Shown: one piece after another, positions 40,812-50,245 of the stretch | Numbering within the stretch: position 1 is the stretch's first letter | Layout: each line of letters starts with the position of its first letter | Source: Bacillus sp. MYb209 | GTDB lineage: Bacteria > Bacillota > Bacilli > Bacillales > Bacillaceae_G | Assembly: GCF_002975175.1 (NCBI RefSeq) | Contig: NZ_PCNZ01000010.1 | Coordinates: 1-64,000, forward strand | DNA: 64,000 nucleotides | Direction: 5' to 3' | Position numbers and translations under genes: made by a program | The notes under the pieces: model-generated | Databases searched by the model: none | What the model saw: only the letters and a program-made list of their open reading frames with translations | Told to the model about the DNA's origin: nothing

Positions 40812-42263
40812 TTGGATAAAAAAGCGATGTTCGTAAACTTAGAGAAAAAGGCGATGTATATAAATGGTGAGTGGATTACACTGCAAGAACAAATCGAAGT
40901 AAACAATCCAGCGACAAAGGAAGTATTTGCAACTGTACCAAAGGGCGGGATTACAGAGGCAAAGCAAGCAGTTGATGCTGCACATGAGGCTTTTAAATTA
41001 TGGTCAAAATTAACGGCGGCGGATCGTGCAGTAAAGTTAAAAAAGTGGTTCACACTCATTGATGAAAATAAAGAAGAAATTGCAGCAATTATGACGAGAG
41101 AACAAGGGAAGCCGTTTGCAGAAGCACTTGGTGAAGTGAATTATGCAAATAGTTTTGTTGAATGGTACGCAGAAGAAGGAAAGAGAATATACGGTGAAAT
41201 GATTCCTGCTTCTCATCCGAATAAGCGCATTTTAGTTATGAAGCAACCAGTTGGGGTTATGGCAGCTATTACACCGTGGAACTTCCCAGCTGCTATGATT
41301 ACGAGAAAGGTAGCTCCAGCACTTGCAGCAGGCTGTACGGCAGTTGTAAAACCTGCAAGTCAAACACCGTTAACTGCATTGAAATTAGCTGAACTAGCCC
41401 ATGAAGCAGACATTCCAAAAGGTGTAATAAATATTGTAACAGGTAGCGCAAAGGCAATTGCTGATACGTGGATGGAAGATGAGCGCGTTCGAAAAGTTTC
41501 CTTTACAGGATCAACTGAAATTGGGAAAGAATTAATGGCTAGCGCTGCGCAAACGATGAAAAAGGTTTCGCTTGAATTAGGTGGTCACGCTCCATTTATT
41601 GTTATGAATGATGCTGATTTAGATAAGGCGGTAGAAGCGGTAATCGGTTCGAAATTCCGTAACGCAGGACAAACGTGTATATGTACAAACCGCGTCTTTG
41701 TTCAAGAAGAAGTGTACGAAGAATTTGCAGAGAAGTTCACAAAAGCTGTAGAGCAGCTTAAAGTTGGAGGCGGATTCGGCGAAGGAACAACTGTAGGTCC
41801 ACTTATTGATGCGAATGCAATTTCGAAAGTGCAAGAACATATTGAAGATGCTATTCAAAAGGGTGGAGAAGTTTTATATGGTGGCCAAAAATTTGCAGAG
41901 TTAGATGGATATTTCATTCAGCCAACAGTAATTGGATTGGCAAATGACACGATGCTTTGTATGAATGAAGAAACATTTGGACCAGTTGCACCAGTTGCTA
42001 AATTTAAAACAGTTGAAGAAGTAATCGAGCGAGCAAATAATACACCATATGGCTTGGCTGCTTATATTTTCACAAAAGATATTAGCCAAGCATTCCAAAT
42101 TAGCGAAGCGTTAGAGTACGGAATTATCGGCTTAAACGATGGCCTTCCATCAGTTGCACAAGCACCGTTTGGTGGCTTTAAAGAAAGTGGTATCGGTCGT
42201 GAAGGAGGCCATTTCGGTATCGAGGAATATTTAGAAATTAAATATATTTCGTTAGGGCTATAA
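40812..42263 (+). CDS. gabD: Succinate-semialdehyde dehydrogenase
   Basis: A 483-residue aldehyde dehydrogenase oxidising succinate semialdehyde to succinate. TPWNFPAAMITRK, FTGSTEIGKEL, the catalytic glutamate in LELGGHAPF and the nucleophile Cys in NAGQTCICTNR are present, and LGEVNYANSFVEWYAEEGKR is characteristic of GabD. It starts with TTG 40812 behind GAGGAGGAAG. The bcr1 repeat sits directly upstream. Removing the repeat would give an 8-nt overlap with gabR. Confidence 0.95.
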   Translation: MDKKAMFVNLEKKAMYINGEWITLQEQIEVNNPATKEVFATVPKGGITEAKQAVDAAHEAFKLWSKLTAADRAVKLKKWFTLIDENKEEIAAIMTREQGKPFAEALGEVNYANSFVEWYAEEGKRIYGEMIPASHPNKRILVMKQPVGVMAAITPWNFPAAMITRKVAPALAAGCTAVVKPASQTPLTALKLAELAHEADIPKGVINIVTGSAKAIADTWMEDERVRKVSFTGSTEIGKELMASAAQTMKKVSLELGGHAPFIVMNDADLDKAVEAVIGSKFRNAGQTCICTNRVFVQEEVYEEFAEKFTKAVEQLKVGGGFGEGTTVGPLIDANAISKVQEHIEDAIQKGGEVLYGGQKFAELDGYFIQPTVIGLANDTMLCMNEETFGPVAPVAKFKTVEEVIERANNTPYGLAAYIFTKDISQAFQISEALEYGIIGLNDGLPSVAQAPFGGFKESGIGREGGHFGIEEYLEIKYISLGL

Positions 42264-42268
42264 GTAGT

Positions 42269-42312
42269 ATACTAGAATCTCTATAAGGTAACAGAGAAGG
42301 AGATTCTAGTAT
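42269..42312 (+). promoter_or_regulatory. 13-bp inverted repeat covering the SMR gene start
   Basis: ATACTAGAATCTC (42269-42281) is perfectly complementary to 42300-42312, which includes the 3' end of the AAGGAG ribosome-binding site and the AT of the start codon. An inner CTCT/AGAG pairing is also possible. In RNA this would block initiation; in DNA it could be an operator. There is no T run, so it is not a terminator of gabD. Confidence 0.6.
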
Positions 42313-42634
42313 GGTATATTGGCTATTATTACTCGTAACAATTATTTTTGAAGTAGCTGGAACGATTGCGATGAAGTTATCGAACGGTTTAACAAAGCTT
42401 GTTCCAAGTGTCCTTATTTTCGTTTTTTATGGTATTTGTTTCAGTATCTTTGCTATCGTTGTAAAGAAGATTAACTTAAGCATTGCTTATGCGATCTGGT
42501 CCGGCCTAGGGACACTACTTATTACAATTATTAGTGTGTACTTCTTTAAAGAGCATATTAACTTATTCCAAGCGTGTTGTATTCTCTTTATTGTTCTAGG
42601 AGTAATTGGACTTAAAGTATCATCGGCATCATGA
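42311..42634 (+). CDS. Small multidrug resistance (SMR) transporter
   Basis: A 107-residue protein with four membrane segments. Glu14 in the first segment (VTIIFEVAGTIAMKLS), the essential proton/substrate site of EmrE-type proteins, and Trp63 in AIWSGLGT are conserved. It would export cationic compounds by proton exchange as a dimer. Single-gene homodimeric type, since no partner gene is adjacent. The start codon is buried in an inverted repeat, pointing to translational or operator control. Confidence 0.9.
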   Translation: MVYWLLLLVTIIFEVAGTIAMKLSNGLTKLVPSVLIFVFYGICFSIFAIVVKKINLSIAYAIWSGLGTLLITIISVYFFKEHINLFQACCILFIVLGVIGLKVSSAS

Positions 42635-42667
42635 AAGCTATCTTTTGTATAAGATAGCTTTTTTCTA
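42634..42667 (+). terminator. Terminator of the SMR gene
   Basis: AAGCTATCTT with AAGATAGCTT around TTGTAT, then TTTTC. Confidence 0.9.
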
Positions 42668-42767
42668 TTTGTGCAGTTAGCAATTAATACGACAAAATAT
42701 GACAAGAAAACGTAAAGAGCTTTGCTATGATAAATATAAAAATCTTGTCTCATAAGGAGGGAAGAGT

Positions 42768-43256
42768 ATGTTAAAAAAAGTGAGTCGAATTGTGTTGATT
42801 TGTGGAATGGCTTTTAGTTTAAGTGCTTGTATGGAATCTAAAAATAGCGATGAAAGTAAACAAGAGGACGTTCAAGATAAAGTTTATAAAATAGGAGAGA
42901 CAGTGGACGTGGATGGTTTGCAAGTAACTCTCGATTCAGTTCAATTAGGGTATCCAGATTACACCACAGATAAAAAGAAAGATGATATTTTAGGGATTGT
43001 TTTCACGGTGAAAAATAATAGTAAAAAAGAAATACCTTTTGCATTTTACGAATTTGAGATTACGGATAAGAAAGGTACAAAATTTAAAGAATATAAATAT
43101 GATAGCTTCATTAGTAAAAAGTTAGCACCAGATGAAAAAATCCAAGACGTCATGCTATTTGATGTAACAAAAGAAAATACATATATCGCCACATATAGGC
43201 CTGAGTTTACACATGAGAATAGAACGATAAAATTTGAATTGAAGCCTAACAAATAA
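42768..43256 (+). CDS. DUF4352-type lipoprotein
   Basis: A 162-residue exported lipoprotein. Lipobox LSAC gives lipid-bearing Cys21, followed by a polar spacer. The mature part has the immunoglobulin-like pattern of DUF4352 (IGETVDVDGLQVTLDSVQLG...ILGIVFTVKNNSKKEI...KLAPDEKIQDVMLFDV). The family is common in Firmicutes and lacks a known function. AAGGAGGG precedes the ATG; a terminator follows at once. Confidence 0.82.
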   Translation: MLKKVSRIVLICGMAFSLSACMESKNSDESKQEDVQDKVYKIGETVDVDGLQVTLDSVQLGYPDYTTDKKKDDILGIVFTVKNNSKKEIPFAFYEFEITDKKGTKFKEYKYDSFISKKLAPDEKIQDVMLFDVTKENTYIATYRPEFTHENRTIKFELKPNK

Positions 43257-43287
43257 AAACACATTGGGTAATCCAATGTGTTTTTAT
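43256..43287. terminator. Bidirectional terminator between converging genes
   Basis: AAAAACACATTGG with CCAATGTGTTTTT: A residues on the left and T residues on the right mean it can end the lipoprotein gene on the plus strand and the aminopeptidase gene on the minus strand. Confidence 0.9.
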
Positions 43288-43297
43288 ATTAATGAAT

Positions 43298-44527
43298 TTA
43301 AAACGCCCAGTTACCTTTACGGAAGATAGGCTCATGTTTGCCATCAGCTGTAATACCGTCAATATCAAGCTCAGCTGATCCAATCATGAAATCTTCGTGT
43401 GTAATACTAGCGTTCGCACCATTTTCAGCAAGTTCTTCTTTCGTCATTGTTTTTCCGCCATCTAAGTTAAATGCATAAGCATTTCCGATTGCAAGGTGGC
43501 AAGATGCATTTTCGTCAAATAGCGTATTGTAGAATAAAATATTTGTATTTGAAATTGGTGAGTCATGAGGTACTAAAGCTACTTCTCCTAAGAAGTGAGA
43601 ACCTTCATCTGTTTCTACTAAATGTTTTAAAGCTTCCCCACCAGCTTCAGCTTTATAGTCCACGATACGTCCATTTTCAAATGTTAACGTAAAGTTATCG
43701 ATGATGTTACCTGCAAATGCTAACGGTTTTGTACTAGACACTTGTCCGTTTACACCTGTTTTAAGTGGCATTGTAAATACTTCTTCTGTTGGAATGTTAG
43801 CCATAAATGGTACGTTCTTTTCATTTAAGCTACCAGCACCAGCCCATACATGCTTTTCTGGAAGTTCGATCGTTAAGTCTGTTCCAGGGCCTGTATAGTG
43901 AAGAGCTTTATAATGTTTTTCATTTAAGTAATCAACTTTTTTATGTAGCGTTTCATCATGTTCTTTCCATGCTTCCACAGGATTTTCTAAATCAGCACGA
44001 GTAGCTTTGAAGATAGCGTCCCATAGCGTTGCTTCTTGTTCCGCTGGTGCTACGTCAGGGAATACTTTTGCAGCCCACTCTTTTGTAGGAACAGAAATTA
44101 CACACCAGCTAACTTTATCAGCTTGTACATAATCACGGTATACTTTCATCGCTTCTCCAGCTACTTTATGAGCAGTTGCGATACGTGTTGGTTCTACACC
44201 TTTTAATAAATCAGGGTTTTCTGCATAAATAGACATAAATGCAGCGCCTTCTTTTGCTAATTCTTCACGAGCATGTGCTTTCCAAGATGGAAACTCAGCG
44301 AATGCTTCCTCAGGAGCTAGATCGAACTTTAAGCGTGTTAATGTCTCATCATTCCAATCCACATATACGTGTTTTGCACCAGATTTATATGCTTTTTCTG
44401 TAACGAGGCGTACAAATTGTACAGCTTCAAGAGGTGCACTAATTGATAAAGTTTGTCCGGGTTGAATATTAACACCAACATTGACTGCAAGGGCAGCATA
44501 TTTCTCTAACGTTTGTTCAAATGACAT
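43298..44527 (-). CDS. ampS: M29 family aminopeptidase
   Basis: A 409-residue metallopeptidase of the M29 (thermophilic aminopeptidase/AmpS/PepS) family that trims N-terminal residues with two divalent metal ions. The metal ligands lie in the C-terminal half: Glu in ENGRIVDYKAEAGGE, the HDSPIS region, LAIGNAYAF and SITHEDFMIGS. ATG 44527 with GGAG upstream is used; the reading frame is open 38 codons further but the extra N-terminal stretch is a hydrophobic translation of non-coding DNA without a ribosome-binding site. Confidence 0.93.
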   Translation of the reverse strand: MSFEQTLEKYAALAVNVGVNIQPGQTLSISAPLEAVQFVRLVTEKAYKSGAKHVYVDWNDETLTRLKFDLAPEEAFAEFPSWKAHAREELAKEGAAFMSIYAENPDLLKGVEPTRIATAHKVAGEAMKVYRDYVQADKVSWCVISVPTKEWAAKVFPDVAPAEQEATLWDAIFKATRADLENPVEAWKEHDETLHKKVDYLNEKHYKALHYTGPGTDLTIELPEKHVWAGAGSLNEKNVPFMANIPTEEVFTMPLKTGVNGQVSSTKPLAFAGNIIDNFTLTFENGRIVDYKAEAGGEALKHLVETDEGSHFLGEVALVPHDSPISNTNILFYNTLFDENASCHLAIGNAYAFNLDGGKTMTKEELAENGANASITHEDFMIGSAELDIDGITADGKHEPIFRKGNWAF

Positions 44528-44604
44528 ATGTATAATCTCCTTTAGTTTGAAAGATTTCTTACTATATATAATACAAGAAAATTCAAAAAATATATATAAA
44601 TATA

Positions 44605-44640
44605 ACGTAAAAAGAGAGCTCAAAATATATTGAGCCCTCA
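44605..44640 (-). terminator. Terminator of the polysaccharide deacetylase gene
   Basis: On the minus strand GGGCTCAA and TTGAGCTC pair around TATATT, followed by TCTTTTTAC. It separates the deacetylase gene from the ampS gene behind it. Confidence 0.75.
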
Positions 44641-44643
44641 CAT

Positions 44644-45726
44644 TTACTTAATTGAAGAGGCAAACTGTTCTACTGTAGTTGTATGATGTATACGAACACG
44701 CTTCATCTTTAACAACTCATCTGGTTCACCTTTCGTAATGAACTGCCCAGGTTTCGTTGTCGTTGCAAATTGATAATATTTCTTTGTCTCTGCGACAACT
44801 TTATCATCTACATGACCGAATGGATAAGCAATTGCGATAACAGGCTTACCTGTTATTTTTTCTAGCTTTTCCTTCGATCCTTTTAGTTCTTCTTCATAGT
44901 TTGTAATCTTTGGTAAGTCTGCATGCGTTGCTGTATGAGATTGTACAGAGAAAATACCGGAATCAATCATTTCTTTTATTTCAGATGTAGAAAGAGCTCC
45001 TTCTACAGCAACATTATCAACAATCATATATTCTGTTGCTGTTGGTTTGAAAGTATCGTCTTTTAGCTTTTGTAAAACACGAAATGCATTCATATTATTT
45101 TTCATACCGTCATCGAATGTAACGAAAATCGGCTTATTCACTTTATTTATATCGCCCCAGCGTTCAAACGTTAACAATGTATAACCGTTTTCTTTTAAAT
45201 ATTTCATTTGTGCTTCAAAGTTAGCAGGTGATACGAATAAGTCTTTAATGCCTTGCCCGTGATAATCATCAATTGCATGATACATAAGAACAGGAATTTT
45301 TTGCTCGAAAGTAATAGTAGACTTCGTAAGTGGAATAGCTTGTCCGCCCTCTGTTGTTCCTGTTGCTTCAATTTGATATTCACCGCGTTTTCCTTCAAAT
45401 TCTTTTATATCAAAAGAAATTGTGAATTGTTTTTCCTTTTCTTTAGAAGAAAAAGATTTAGTAGTTTCTTTTCCATCAGCAGTACGCCAAATTTTATACT
45501 GCACTTCGGTTAAAGAATCTTTTATGTCTGTAATTTGAATACTTGTGTTTGTAGATTCGTGTGTAATCGGATTATAAGAAATTTTACCTTGTTCTTGCAC
45601 AGTCTCTTCTTGTTTCTTAACTTCTTGAACCTTTTTCTCTTTTTTAGGTTCTTGACTTACATTGCTAGTATTACAACCTGCTAGAATGGCAGACGTACAT
45701 AAAGCAATCGCTGCGTATTTTCTCAT
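44644..45726 (-). CDS. Polysaccharide deacetylase lipoprotein
   Basis: A 360-residue lipoprotein (lipobox LAGC, Cys18). A Lys/Glu-rich spacer to about residue 47 and a beta-rich domain (to 140) precede a NodB-type deacetylase domain with motif 1 TFDDG (203-207; base Asp205 and metal Asp206), motif 2 SHTATH (His264, His268) and motif 3 AYPFG (300-304). It should remove acetyl groups from cell-wall polymers. It matches the membrane-anchored B. anthracis BA0330/B. cereus BC0361 protein known to affect wall stability. A second such gene adjacent in B. anthracis is not present here. Confidence 0.92.
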   Translation of the reverse strand: MRKYAAIALCTSAILAGCNTSNVSQEPKKEKKVQEVKKQEETVQEQGKISYNPITHESTNTSIQITDIKDSLTEVQYKIWRTADGKETTKSFSSKEKEKQFTISFDIKEFEGKRGEYQIEATGTTEGGQAIPLTKSTITFEQKIPVLMYHAIDDYHGQGIKDLFVSPANFEAQMKYLKENGYTLLTFERWGDINKVNKPIFVTFDDGMKNNMNAFRVLQKLKDDTFKPTATEYMIVDNVAVEGALSTSEIKEMIDSGIFSVQSHTATHADLPKITNYEEELKGSKEKLEKITGKPVIAIAYPFGHVDDKVVAETKKYYQFATTTKPGQFITKGEPDELLKMKRVRIHHTTTVEQFASSIK

Positions 45727-45764
45727 GAAATCACCTTCTATTGTGTATTATGTTGCATACTTAC

Positions 45765-45799
45765 ATTAAAATCCCCACCGCTATAAGAGTGGTGGGGAT
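45765..45799 (-). terminator. Terminator of the small membrane protein gene
   Basis: ATCCCCACC with GGTGGGGAT, and TTTTAAT following on the minus strand. It lies about 80 nt past the stop at 45875. Confidence 0.8.
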
Positions 45800-45874
45800 A
45801 TACCCTTGTTCATCATATCATTTGAAGAAAATGAGGGGAATATGATTTTTAGGAGGAGCTATTAGAGCGATAGA

Positions 45875-46048
45875 TTAGTGACTTTGAATAGATGTAGTCT
45901 TTCGTTTTTTATTAGAGCTGATAATGATATAACCTACTACAAAAATAAGAGGAATAATGAAGACATAGATTGGCATTCCCCATACATAATAGCTTTTCAT
46001 GGTCAAGACTAGTAAATGTAAGAAATCGATAAGGGCGTGAATTTTCAT
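45875..46048 (-). CDS. Small membrane protein
   Basis: A 57-residue protein with one strongly hydrophobic segment at about residues 26-45 (GMPIYVFIIPLIFVVGYIII) and a Lys/Arg-rich tail (SSNKKRKTT) that should stay in the cytoplasm. ATG 46048 has GGAGG 5 nt upstream. Not a recognised family. It has its own terminator. Confidence 0.65.
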   Translation of the reverse strand: MKIHALIDFLHLLVLTMKSYYVWGMPIYVFIIPLIFVVGYIIISSNKKRKTTSIQSH

Positions 46049-46265
46049 AAAGTCCTCCAATGTGTTTTTCCAAATTATAACATTATGTGCTTGTTATTTG
46101 TATAATTTGGAAAGTGTTTTAAGCTAATTTTAAAGTAAGAGGAAGGCTTGTTAATATGCAATTTTGCATATAAATAGTGGTTCTTATTAAAATATAAGGA
46201 TTTTGGACTATAATAAGAATCGCTATAAATTTAAGTAAGAATGATGTACGGAGTGGAGAACAGAA

Positions 46266-46973
46266 ATGAAATATAAAAAAATAGTATATATCCTTCTCAT
46301 ATCGCTATTTATAGTCGGTTGTCAAAGCGAAGTGAGTAAGGCGAATAGTGTGGAAGAGTATATTCCGCCGCATCTTATGAACGCGGAAGTGACGGCGGAT
46401 ATTATGACGATTGAGATGGATCGTGATACCCGTAAAAAAGTAGAGGCTATTACTAAAAAAATGAGAGAGCATGTGGAAAATGATAGAGAATGGTATGTAA
46501 AATATATATCGGGGCATATAGATAAGCAGGTGAAGCCTTATCATCCGAATTTTGGTGTTACGGAAGAAGAATATAACTTTTTTAGGAACGCCGTTAAGAA
46601 TAGTAATTTATCTAATACAAGTGACGGAAAACTTCAATTTAAGCAAAAAAGTAACCATGAGATAGAAATTGTTTCAAGTAAAAACTTAGAGCTATTTCGA
46701 AATATAGTAATTGATACTGAGAAAAATATAGTAAAAACTTCGTTTGGAGAATGTCAGTATGTTGGAGAAGAAAAAACATCTTTGGAACAAAAGATAACGG
46801 GGCCCTGGCATGGCAAGCAATGGATGCTAAAAGAACAAAATTTAATTTATATATTTTCTTTGGGTAAGCTTGAAGGAGAGGATAAATCCATTATTGATAT
46901 TTCAGTAAAAGGTATACACGAAGGAAAGCTTATTAGTAAAGAAGAAGTGATTGAATTCCGTTCGATTTCATAA
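46266..46973 (+). CDS. Lipoprotein of unknown function
   Basis: A 235-residue exported lipoprotein with a basic start (MKYKKIVYI), a hydrophobic core and the lipobox FIVGC with Cys19. The mature part is charged and has no motif I recognise. GAGTGGAG precedes the ATG, and a terminator shared with the nupC gene follows. Paralogous lipoproteins of this type are frequent in the B. cereus group. Confidence 0.7.
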   Translation: MKYKKIVYILLISLFIVGCQSEVSKANSVEEYIPPHLMNAEVTADIMTIEMDRDTRKKVEAITKKMREHVENDREWYVKYISGHIDKQVKPYHPNFGVTEEEYNFFRNAVKNSNLSNTSDGKLQFKQKSNHEIEIVSSKNLELFRNIVIDTEKNIVKTSFGECQYVGEEKTSLEQKITGPWHGKQWMLKEQNLIYIFSLGKLEGEDKSIIDISVKGIHEGKLISKEEVIEFRSIS

Positions 46974-46979
46974 AGAATC

Positions 46980-47020
46980 AAAAAAATCACCTTACTTAAA
47001 AGAGTAAGGTGATTTTTTAT
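46980..47020. terminator. Bidirectional terminator
   Basis: AAAAATCACCTTACT pairs with AGTAAGGTGATTTTTT around a short loop. A and T runs on opposite sides end both the lipoprotein gene and the minus-strand nupC gene. Confidence 0.9.
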
Positions 47021-48216
47021 TAAATAAACAATCCAGCGATTGTTGCAGATAAAATAGAAGCAAGTGTTGATGCAAATAGCATTTTCCAGCCGAATTTAGA
47101 TACGACGCTTCCTTGTTTTTCAGAAAGGGCACGGATTGTACCAACAATCGCACCAATTTGGCTAATACTTGCGAAGCTAATTAAGAATACTGTAACGATT
47201 CCAACTGTACGTGGAGATAATGTTGCAGCAGTGCCTTTTAAATCAAGGATTGCTACGAATTCATTTAAGACAATCTTCGTACCCATAATACCACCAGCTG
47301 GGATAATATCTTGAGTTGGAATACCCATTAAGAATGCGAATGGAGCAAGTATATAACCGAAGATTTGTTGTAAAGTAACAGCGTATCCCATTGCACCAGA
47401 AGCAGCACTAATTACGTAGTTTACAACTTCCATAACGCCGATGAAGGCGATCATTAATGCAGCAACGATACCAGCTACTTTTAAACCATCAAGCGCACCG
47501 TTAATCATTGCACCGATAAGGCTATCACCAAATAGGTTTCTATCAAATTTTTGTACCGTTTCTTCTTCTTTTTGCGTATCAACAGGCGTTAATAATGAAC
47601 AAACGATTAAGCTTGAGAATAAGTTTAGCGGAAGAGCTGCTAGTACATATTTTGCATCTAACATCATTACGTATGATGCTGTTACAGAAGCAGAAACTGA
47701 GCTCATTGCTGAGCAACAGATGATAAACATACGGTTTTTATTAAAATGCTGTAAATCGTTTTTAATAACGATTAATGCTTCACTTGAACCGAAGAATACA
47801 GAGTTCACTGCGTGGAATGATTCAACACGTGGTAAACCAGTAATTTTTGAAATTACACCGCCGACAATACGAACGATGAATGGTAAAACACCTAAATAAC
47901 TAAAGATAGAAAGTAGTGCTGAGAAAAATACGATAATTAATAATACGTTTAAGAAAAAGACAAAATCTCTTTGGATTCCATTGAAGAGAAAATCGACACC
48001 TGTCGTACCAAGTTTAATTAGTTTGTTGAAAACTTTACTAATTAAAATGATGATTTGCTGACCGATTTTTGTGCCAAACATAAACCAACCGATTAAAATT
48101 TGGAAACCAATCATAATAGCAATTGCACGGAAGTTGATTTTACTTTTGTTGTTTGAGAAAGCAAAACATAAACCTAACACGGCAAGGATACCGATAACGC
48201 TCATTACATATTGCAT
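47020..48216 (-). CDS. nupC: NupC family nucleoside transporter
   Basis: A 398-residue concentrative nucleoside transporter with about ten membrane segments. GLPRVESFHAVNSVFFGSSE and AMSSVSASVTASYVMM are the substrate- and cation-site hairpins of this family. The C-terminal part contains LNEFVAIL and SFASISQIGAIVGT. A guanine riboswitch and terminator lie upstream on the same strand, so the cargo is probably a purine nucleoside. Ortholog-level substrate assignment needs transport data. Confidence 0.92.
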   Translation of the reverse strand: MQYVMSVIGILAVLGLCFAFSNNKSKINFRAIAIMIGFQILIGWFMFGTKIGQQIIILISKVFNKLIKLGTTGVDFLFNGIQRDFVFFLNVLLIIVFFSALLSIFSYLGVLPFIVRIVGGVISKITGLPRVESFHAVNSVFFGSSEALIVIKNDLQHFNKNRMFIICCSAMSSVSASVTASYVMMLDAKYVLAALPLNLFSSLIVCSLLTPVDTQKEEETVQKFDRNLFGDSLIGAMINGALDGLKVAGIVAALMIAFIGVMEVVNYVISAASGAMGYAVTLQQIFGYILAPFAFLMGIPTQDIIPAGGIMGTKIVLNEFVAILDLKGTAATLSPRTVGIVTVFLISFASISQIGAIVGTIRALSEKQGSVVSKFGWKMLFASTLASILSATIAGLFI

Positions 48217-48342
48217 GTAGTTGCCCCTTTCAGAAGTTCGTATAAAGTTTTTACATAAAACACTCGTTATATGACTAATAAATAAAGTAGTAAAGGTTTT
48301 ATGTCATACGTAAGATGTCTGACCTTTTGGAAAAGTAAAAAT

Positions 48343-48408
48343 AAAAAAAGACCCATATGGATTCACTTTCATCTATGAGAGAAAGCTAATCAATATGAGT
48401 CTTTTTAT
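48343..48408 (-). terminator. Riboswitch-controlled terminator before nupC
   Basis: On the minus strand AAAAAGACTCATATTGATT and GAATCCATATGGGTCTTTT pair around an inner CTTTC/GAAAG stem, followed by a run of T residues. It lies between the aptamer and nupC. Confidence 0.9.
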
Positions 48409-48438
48409 ACAAAAAACAAGCTAATATTCATTAGTTTT

Positions 48439-48507
48439 CCCCATAGTCCAGCAATTTAAGGTTGCCGGGTAGAAACTCTCGATCCATATTATCGACTATA
48501 TATGAGG
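48439..48507 (-). ncRNA. Purine riboswitch aptamer, guanine type
   Basis: The minus strand reads CCTCATATATAGTCG, a P2 hairpin, GTTTCTACCCGG, a P3 hairpin with loop CCTTAAA, and GGACTATGGGG. P1 is CCTCA with TGGGG. The key base is C (ACTATG), so it should bind guanine or hypoxanthine. It is the second such aptamer in the window and controls nucleoside import. Confidence 0.94.
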
Positions 48508-48646
48508 TAACATCGTCCGTATTAAATTAGTAGTAGCGTAACATTACTAGAGAACTATCGTCAATAGCTTTTTTTCTTCCGATAGAAATAGACCATATAA
48601 GTATGATAAAATGTAACGCAGTGTTATGAAAAAGAGAGGTCGGAAA

Positions 48647-50023
48647 ATGAGTACAAAAATGACGCCACCAGTTGAAAAAAACGAGTTTATAGATGTAGTG
48701 TTTGAAGATTTAACACATGATGGTGCCGGTGTTGCGAAAGTGAAAGGATATCCTATTTTCGTAAAAAACGGATTACCAGGTGAGGAAGCGCAAATTAAAA
48801 TTATTAAAGTGAAGAAAAACTTCGCGTTTGGTCGTTTAATGAAGCTTCATCAAGAAAGTCCATATCGTAAAGATGCAGAATGCCCCGTATACAACGAGTG
48901 CGGCGGTTGTCAACTTCAGCACTTAACATATGAAGGACAATTAAAAGCGAAAGAAAAACAAGTACGTGACGTTATGCAGCGCATCGGTGGATTAAGTGAA
49001 GTTCCTGTTCATCCTGTACTTGGCATGAAGAACCCATGGGTATACCGTAATAAAGCACAAGTGCCAATTGGAGAACGTGAAGGTGGACTTGTAGCTGGTT
49101 TCTATCGTCAAGGAACGCATGACATCATTAATATGGAATCATGCTTAATTCAAGCAGAAGAAAACGATACATTAATTCAAGAAGTAAAACGTATTTGTGA
49201 AAAGTACGGTATTTCGGCTTACAATGAAGAGCGTAACAAAGGAACACTTCGCCACGTAATGGCTCGCTACGGACAAGTAACAGGGGAAATTATGCTTGTC
49301 TTTATTACACGTACGGCTGAACTGCCAAATAAAGAAGCAATCATTGAAGAAATCGCAGCGAAATTCCCAGAAGTAAAATCAATCGTTCAAAACGTAAATA
49401 CGAAACGTACAAACGTTATTTTCGGAGATAAGACGACAGTACTGTGCGGATCAGAATATATTTATGACTTTATCGGTGACATTAAATTTGCGATTTCAGC
49501 ACGTTCATTCTATCAAGTAAACCCAGAACAAACGAAAGTGCTATACGATAAAACGTTAGAATATGCAAAATTAAATGGTAACGAAACAGTAATCGATGCA
49601 TATTGCGGAATCGGATCAATCTCCTTATTCTTAGCGCAAAAAGCGAAAAAAGTGTACGGTGTTGAAATTGTTCCAGAAGCAATCGAGGACGCAAACCGAA
49701 ACGCAGCACTAAACAACATGACAAACGCTGAATTTGGCGTAGGAGAAGCAGAAGTAGTTATTCCAAAATGGTACAAAGAAGGCGTAATCGCCGACACAAT
49801 GGTCGTAGACCCACCGCGTAAAGGTTGTGATGAAGCACTACTAAACACAATCATCGACATGAAGCCAAAGCGCGTCGTATACGTATCATGTAATCCAGCA
49901 ACATTAGCACGCGACTTAAAAGTACTAGAAGAAGGCGGATATAAAACACAGGAAGTACAACCTGTTGATATGTTCCCGCATACTACGCATGTAGAGTGTG
50001 TAGCTTGGCTTAAGTTGGTATAA
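48647..50023 (+). CDS. rlmCD: 23S rRNA (uracil-C5)-methyltransferase
   Basis: A 458-residue RumA-type methyltransferase. An N-terminal TRAM domain (to about residue 65), the iron-sulfur motif [15 protein letters not shown], and the class I methyltransferase fold with [25 protein letters not shown] and the catalytic Cys in [12 protein letters not shown] are visible. It is B. subtilis YefA/RlmCD, which modifies two uracils of 23S rRNA. ATG 48647 is used because it follows AGAGGTCGG; the frame is open seven codons upstream. Confidence 0.93.
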   Translation: MSTKMTPPVEKNEFIDVVFEDLTHDGAGVAKVKGYPIFVKNGLPGEEAQIKIIKVKKNFAFGRLMKLHQESPYRKDAECPVYNECGGCQLQHLTYEGQLKAKEKQVRDVMQRIGGLSEVPVHPVLGMKNPWVYRNKAQVPIGEREGGLVAGFYRQGTHDIINMESCLIQAEENDTLIQEVKRICEKYGISAYNEERNKGTLRHVMARYGQVTGEIMLVFITRTAELPNKEAIIEEIAAKFPEVKSIVQNVNTKRTNVIFGDKTTVLCGSEYIYDFIGDIKFAISARSFYQVNPEQTKVLYDKTLEYAKLNGNETVIDAYCGIGSISLFLAQKAKKVYGVEIVPEAIEDANRNAALNNMTNAEFGVGEAEVVIPKWYKEGVIADTMVVDPPRKGCDEALLNTIIDMKPKRVVYVSCNPATLARDLKVLEEGGYKTQEVQPVDMFPHTTHVECVAWLKLV

Positions 50024-50027
50024 TAGA

Positions 50028-50067
50028 AAAGCAGTTGATATAGAAAAAATCTATACCATCTGCTTTT
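50028..50067 (+). terminator. Probable terminator after rlmCD
   Basis: AGCAG...GATATAG pairs imperfectly with CTATACC...CTGCT, followed by TTTTTGG. Two mismatches make it weaker than the others. Confidence 0.6.
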
Positions 50068-50245
50068 TGGTTTATAAAAATACCATTCAGCAACGATTTT
50101 AGTTAAAATAAATATTGCTGATTTTCACAAATTATAAATGTCCAAATGTACTGGCGTTTGATAATAAATAATTGTAACATTTGGCTTTATATTTTTTAAT
50201 TGAGAGTTTGAAATTGTATTCATAGTGAGAGGATTTGAATTTGAA

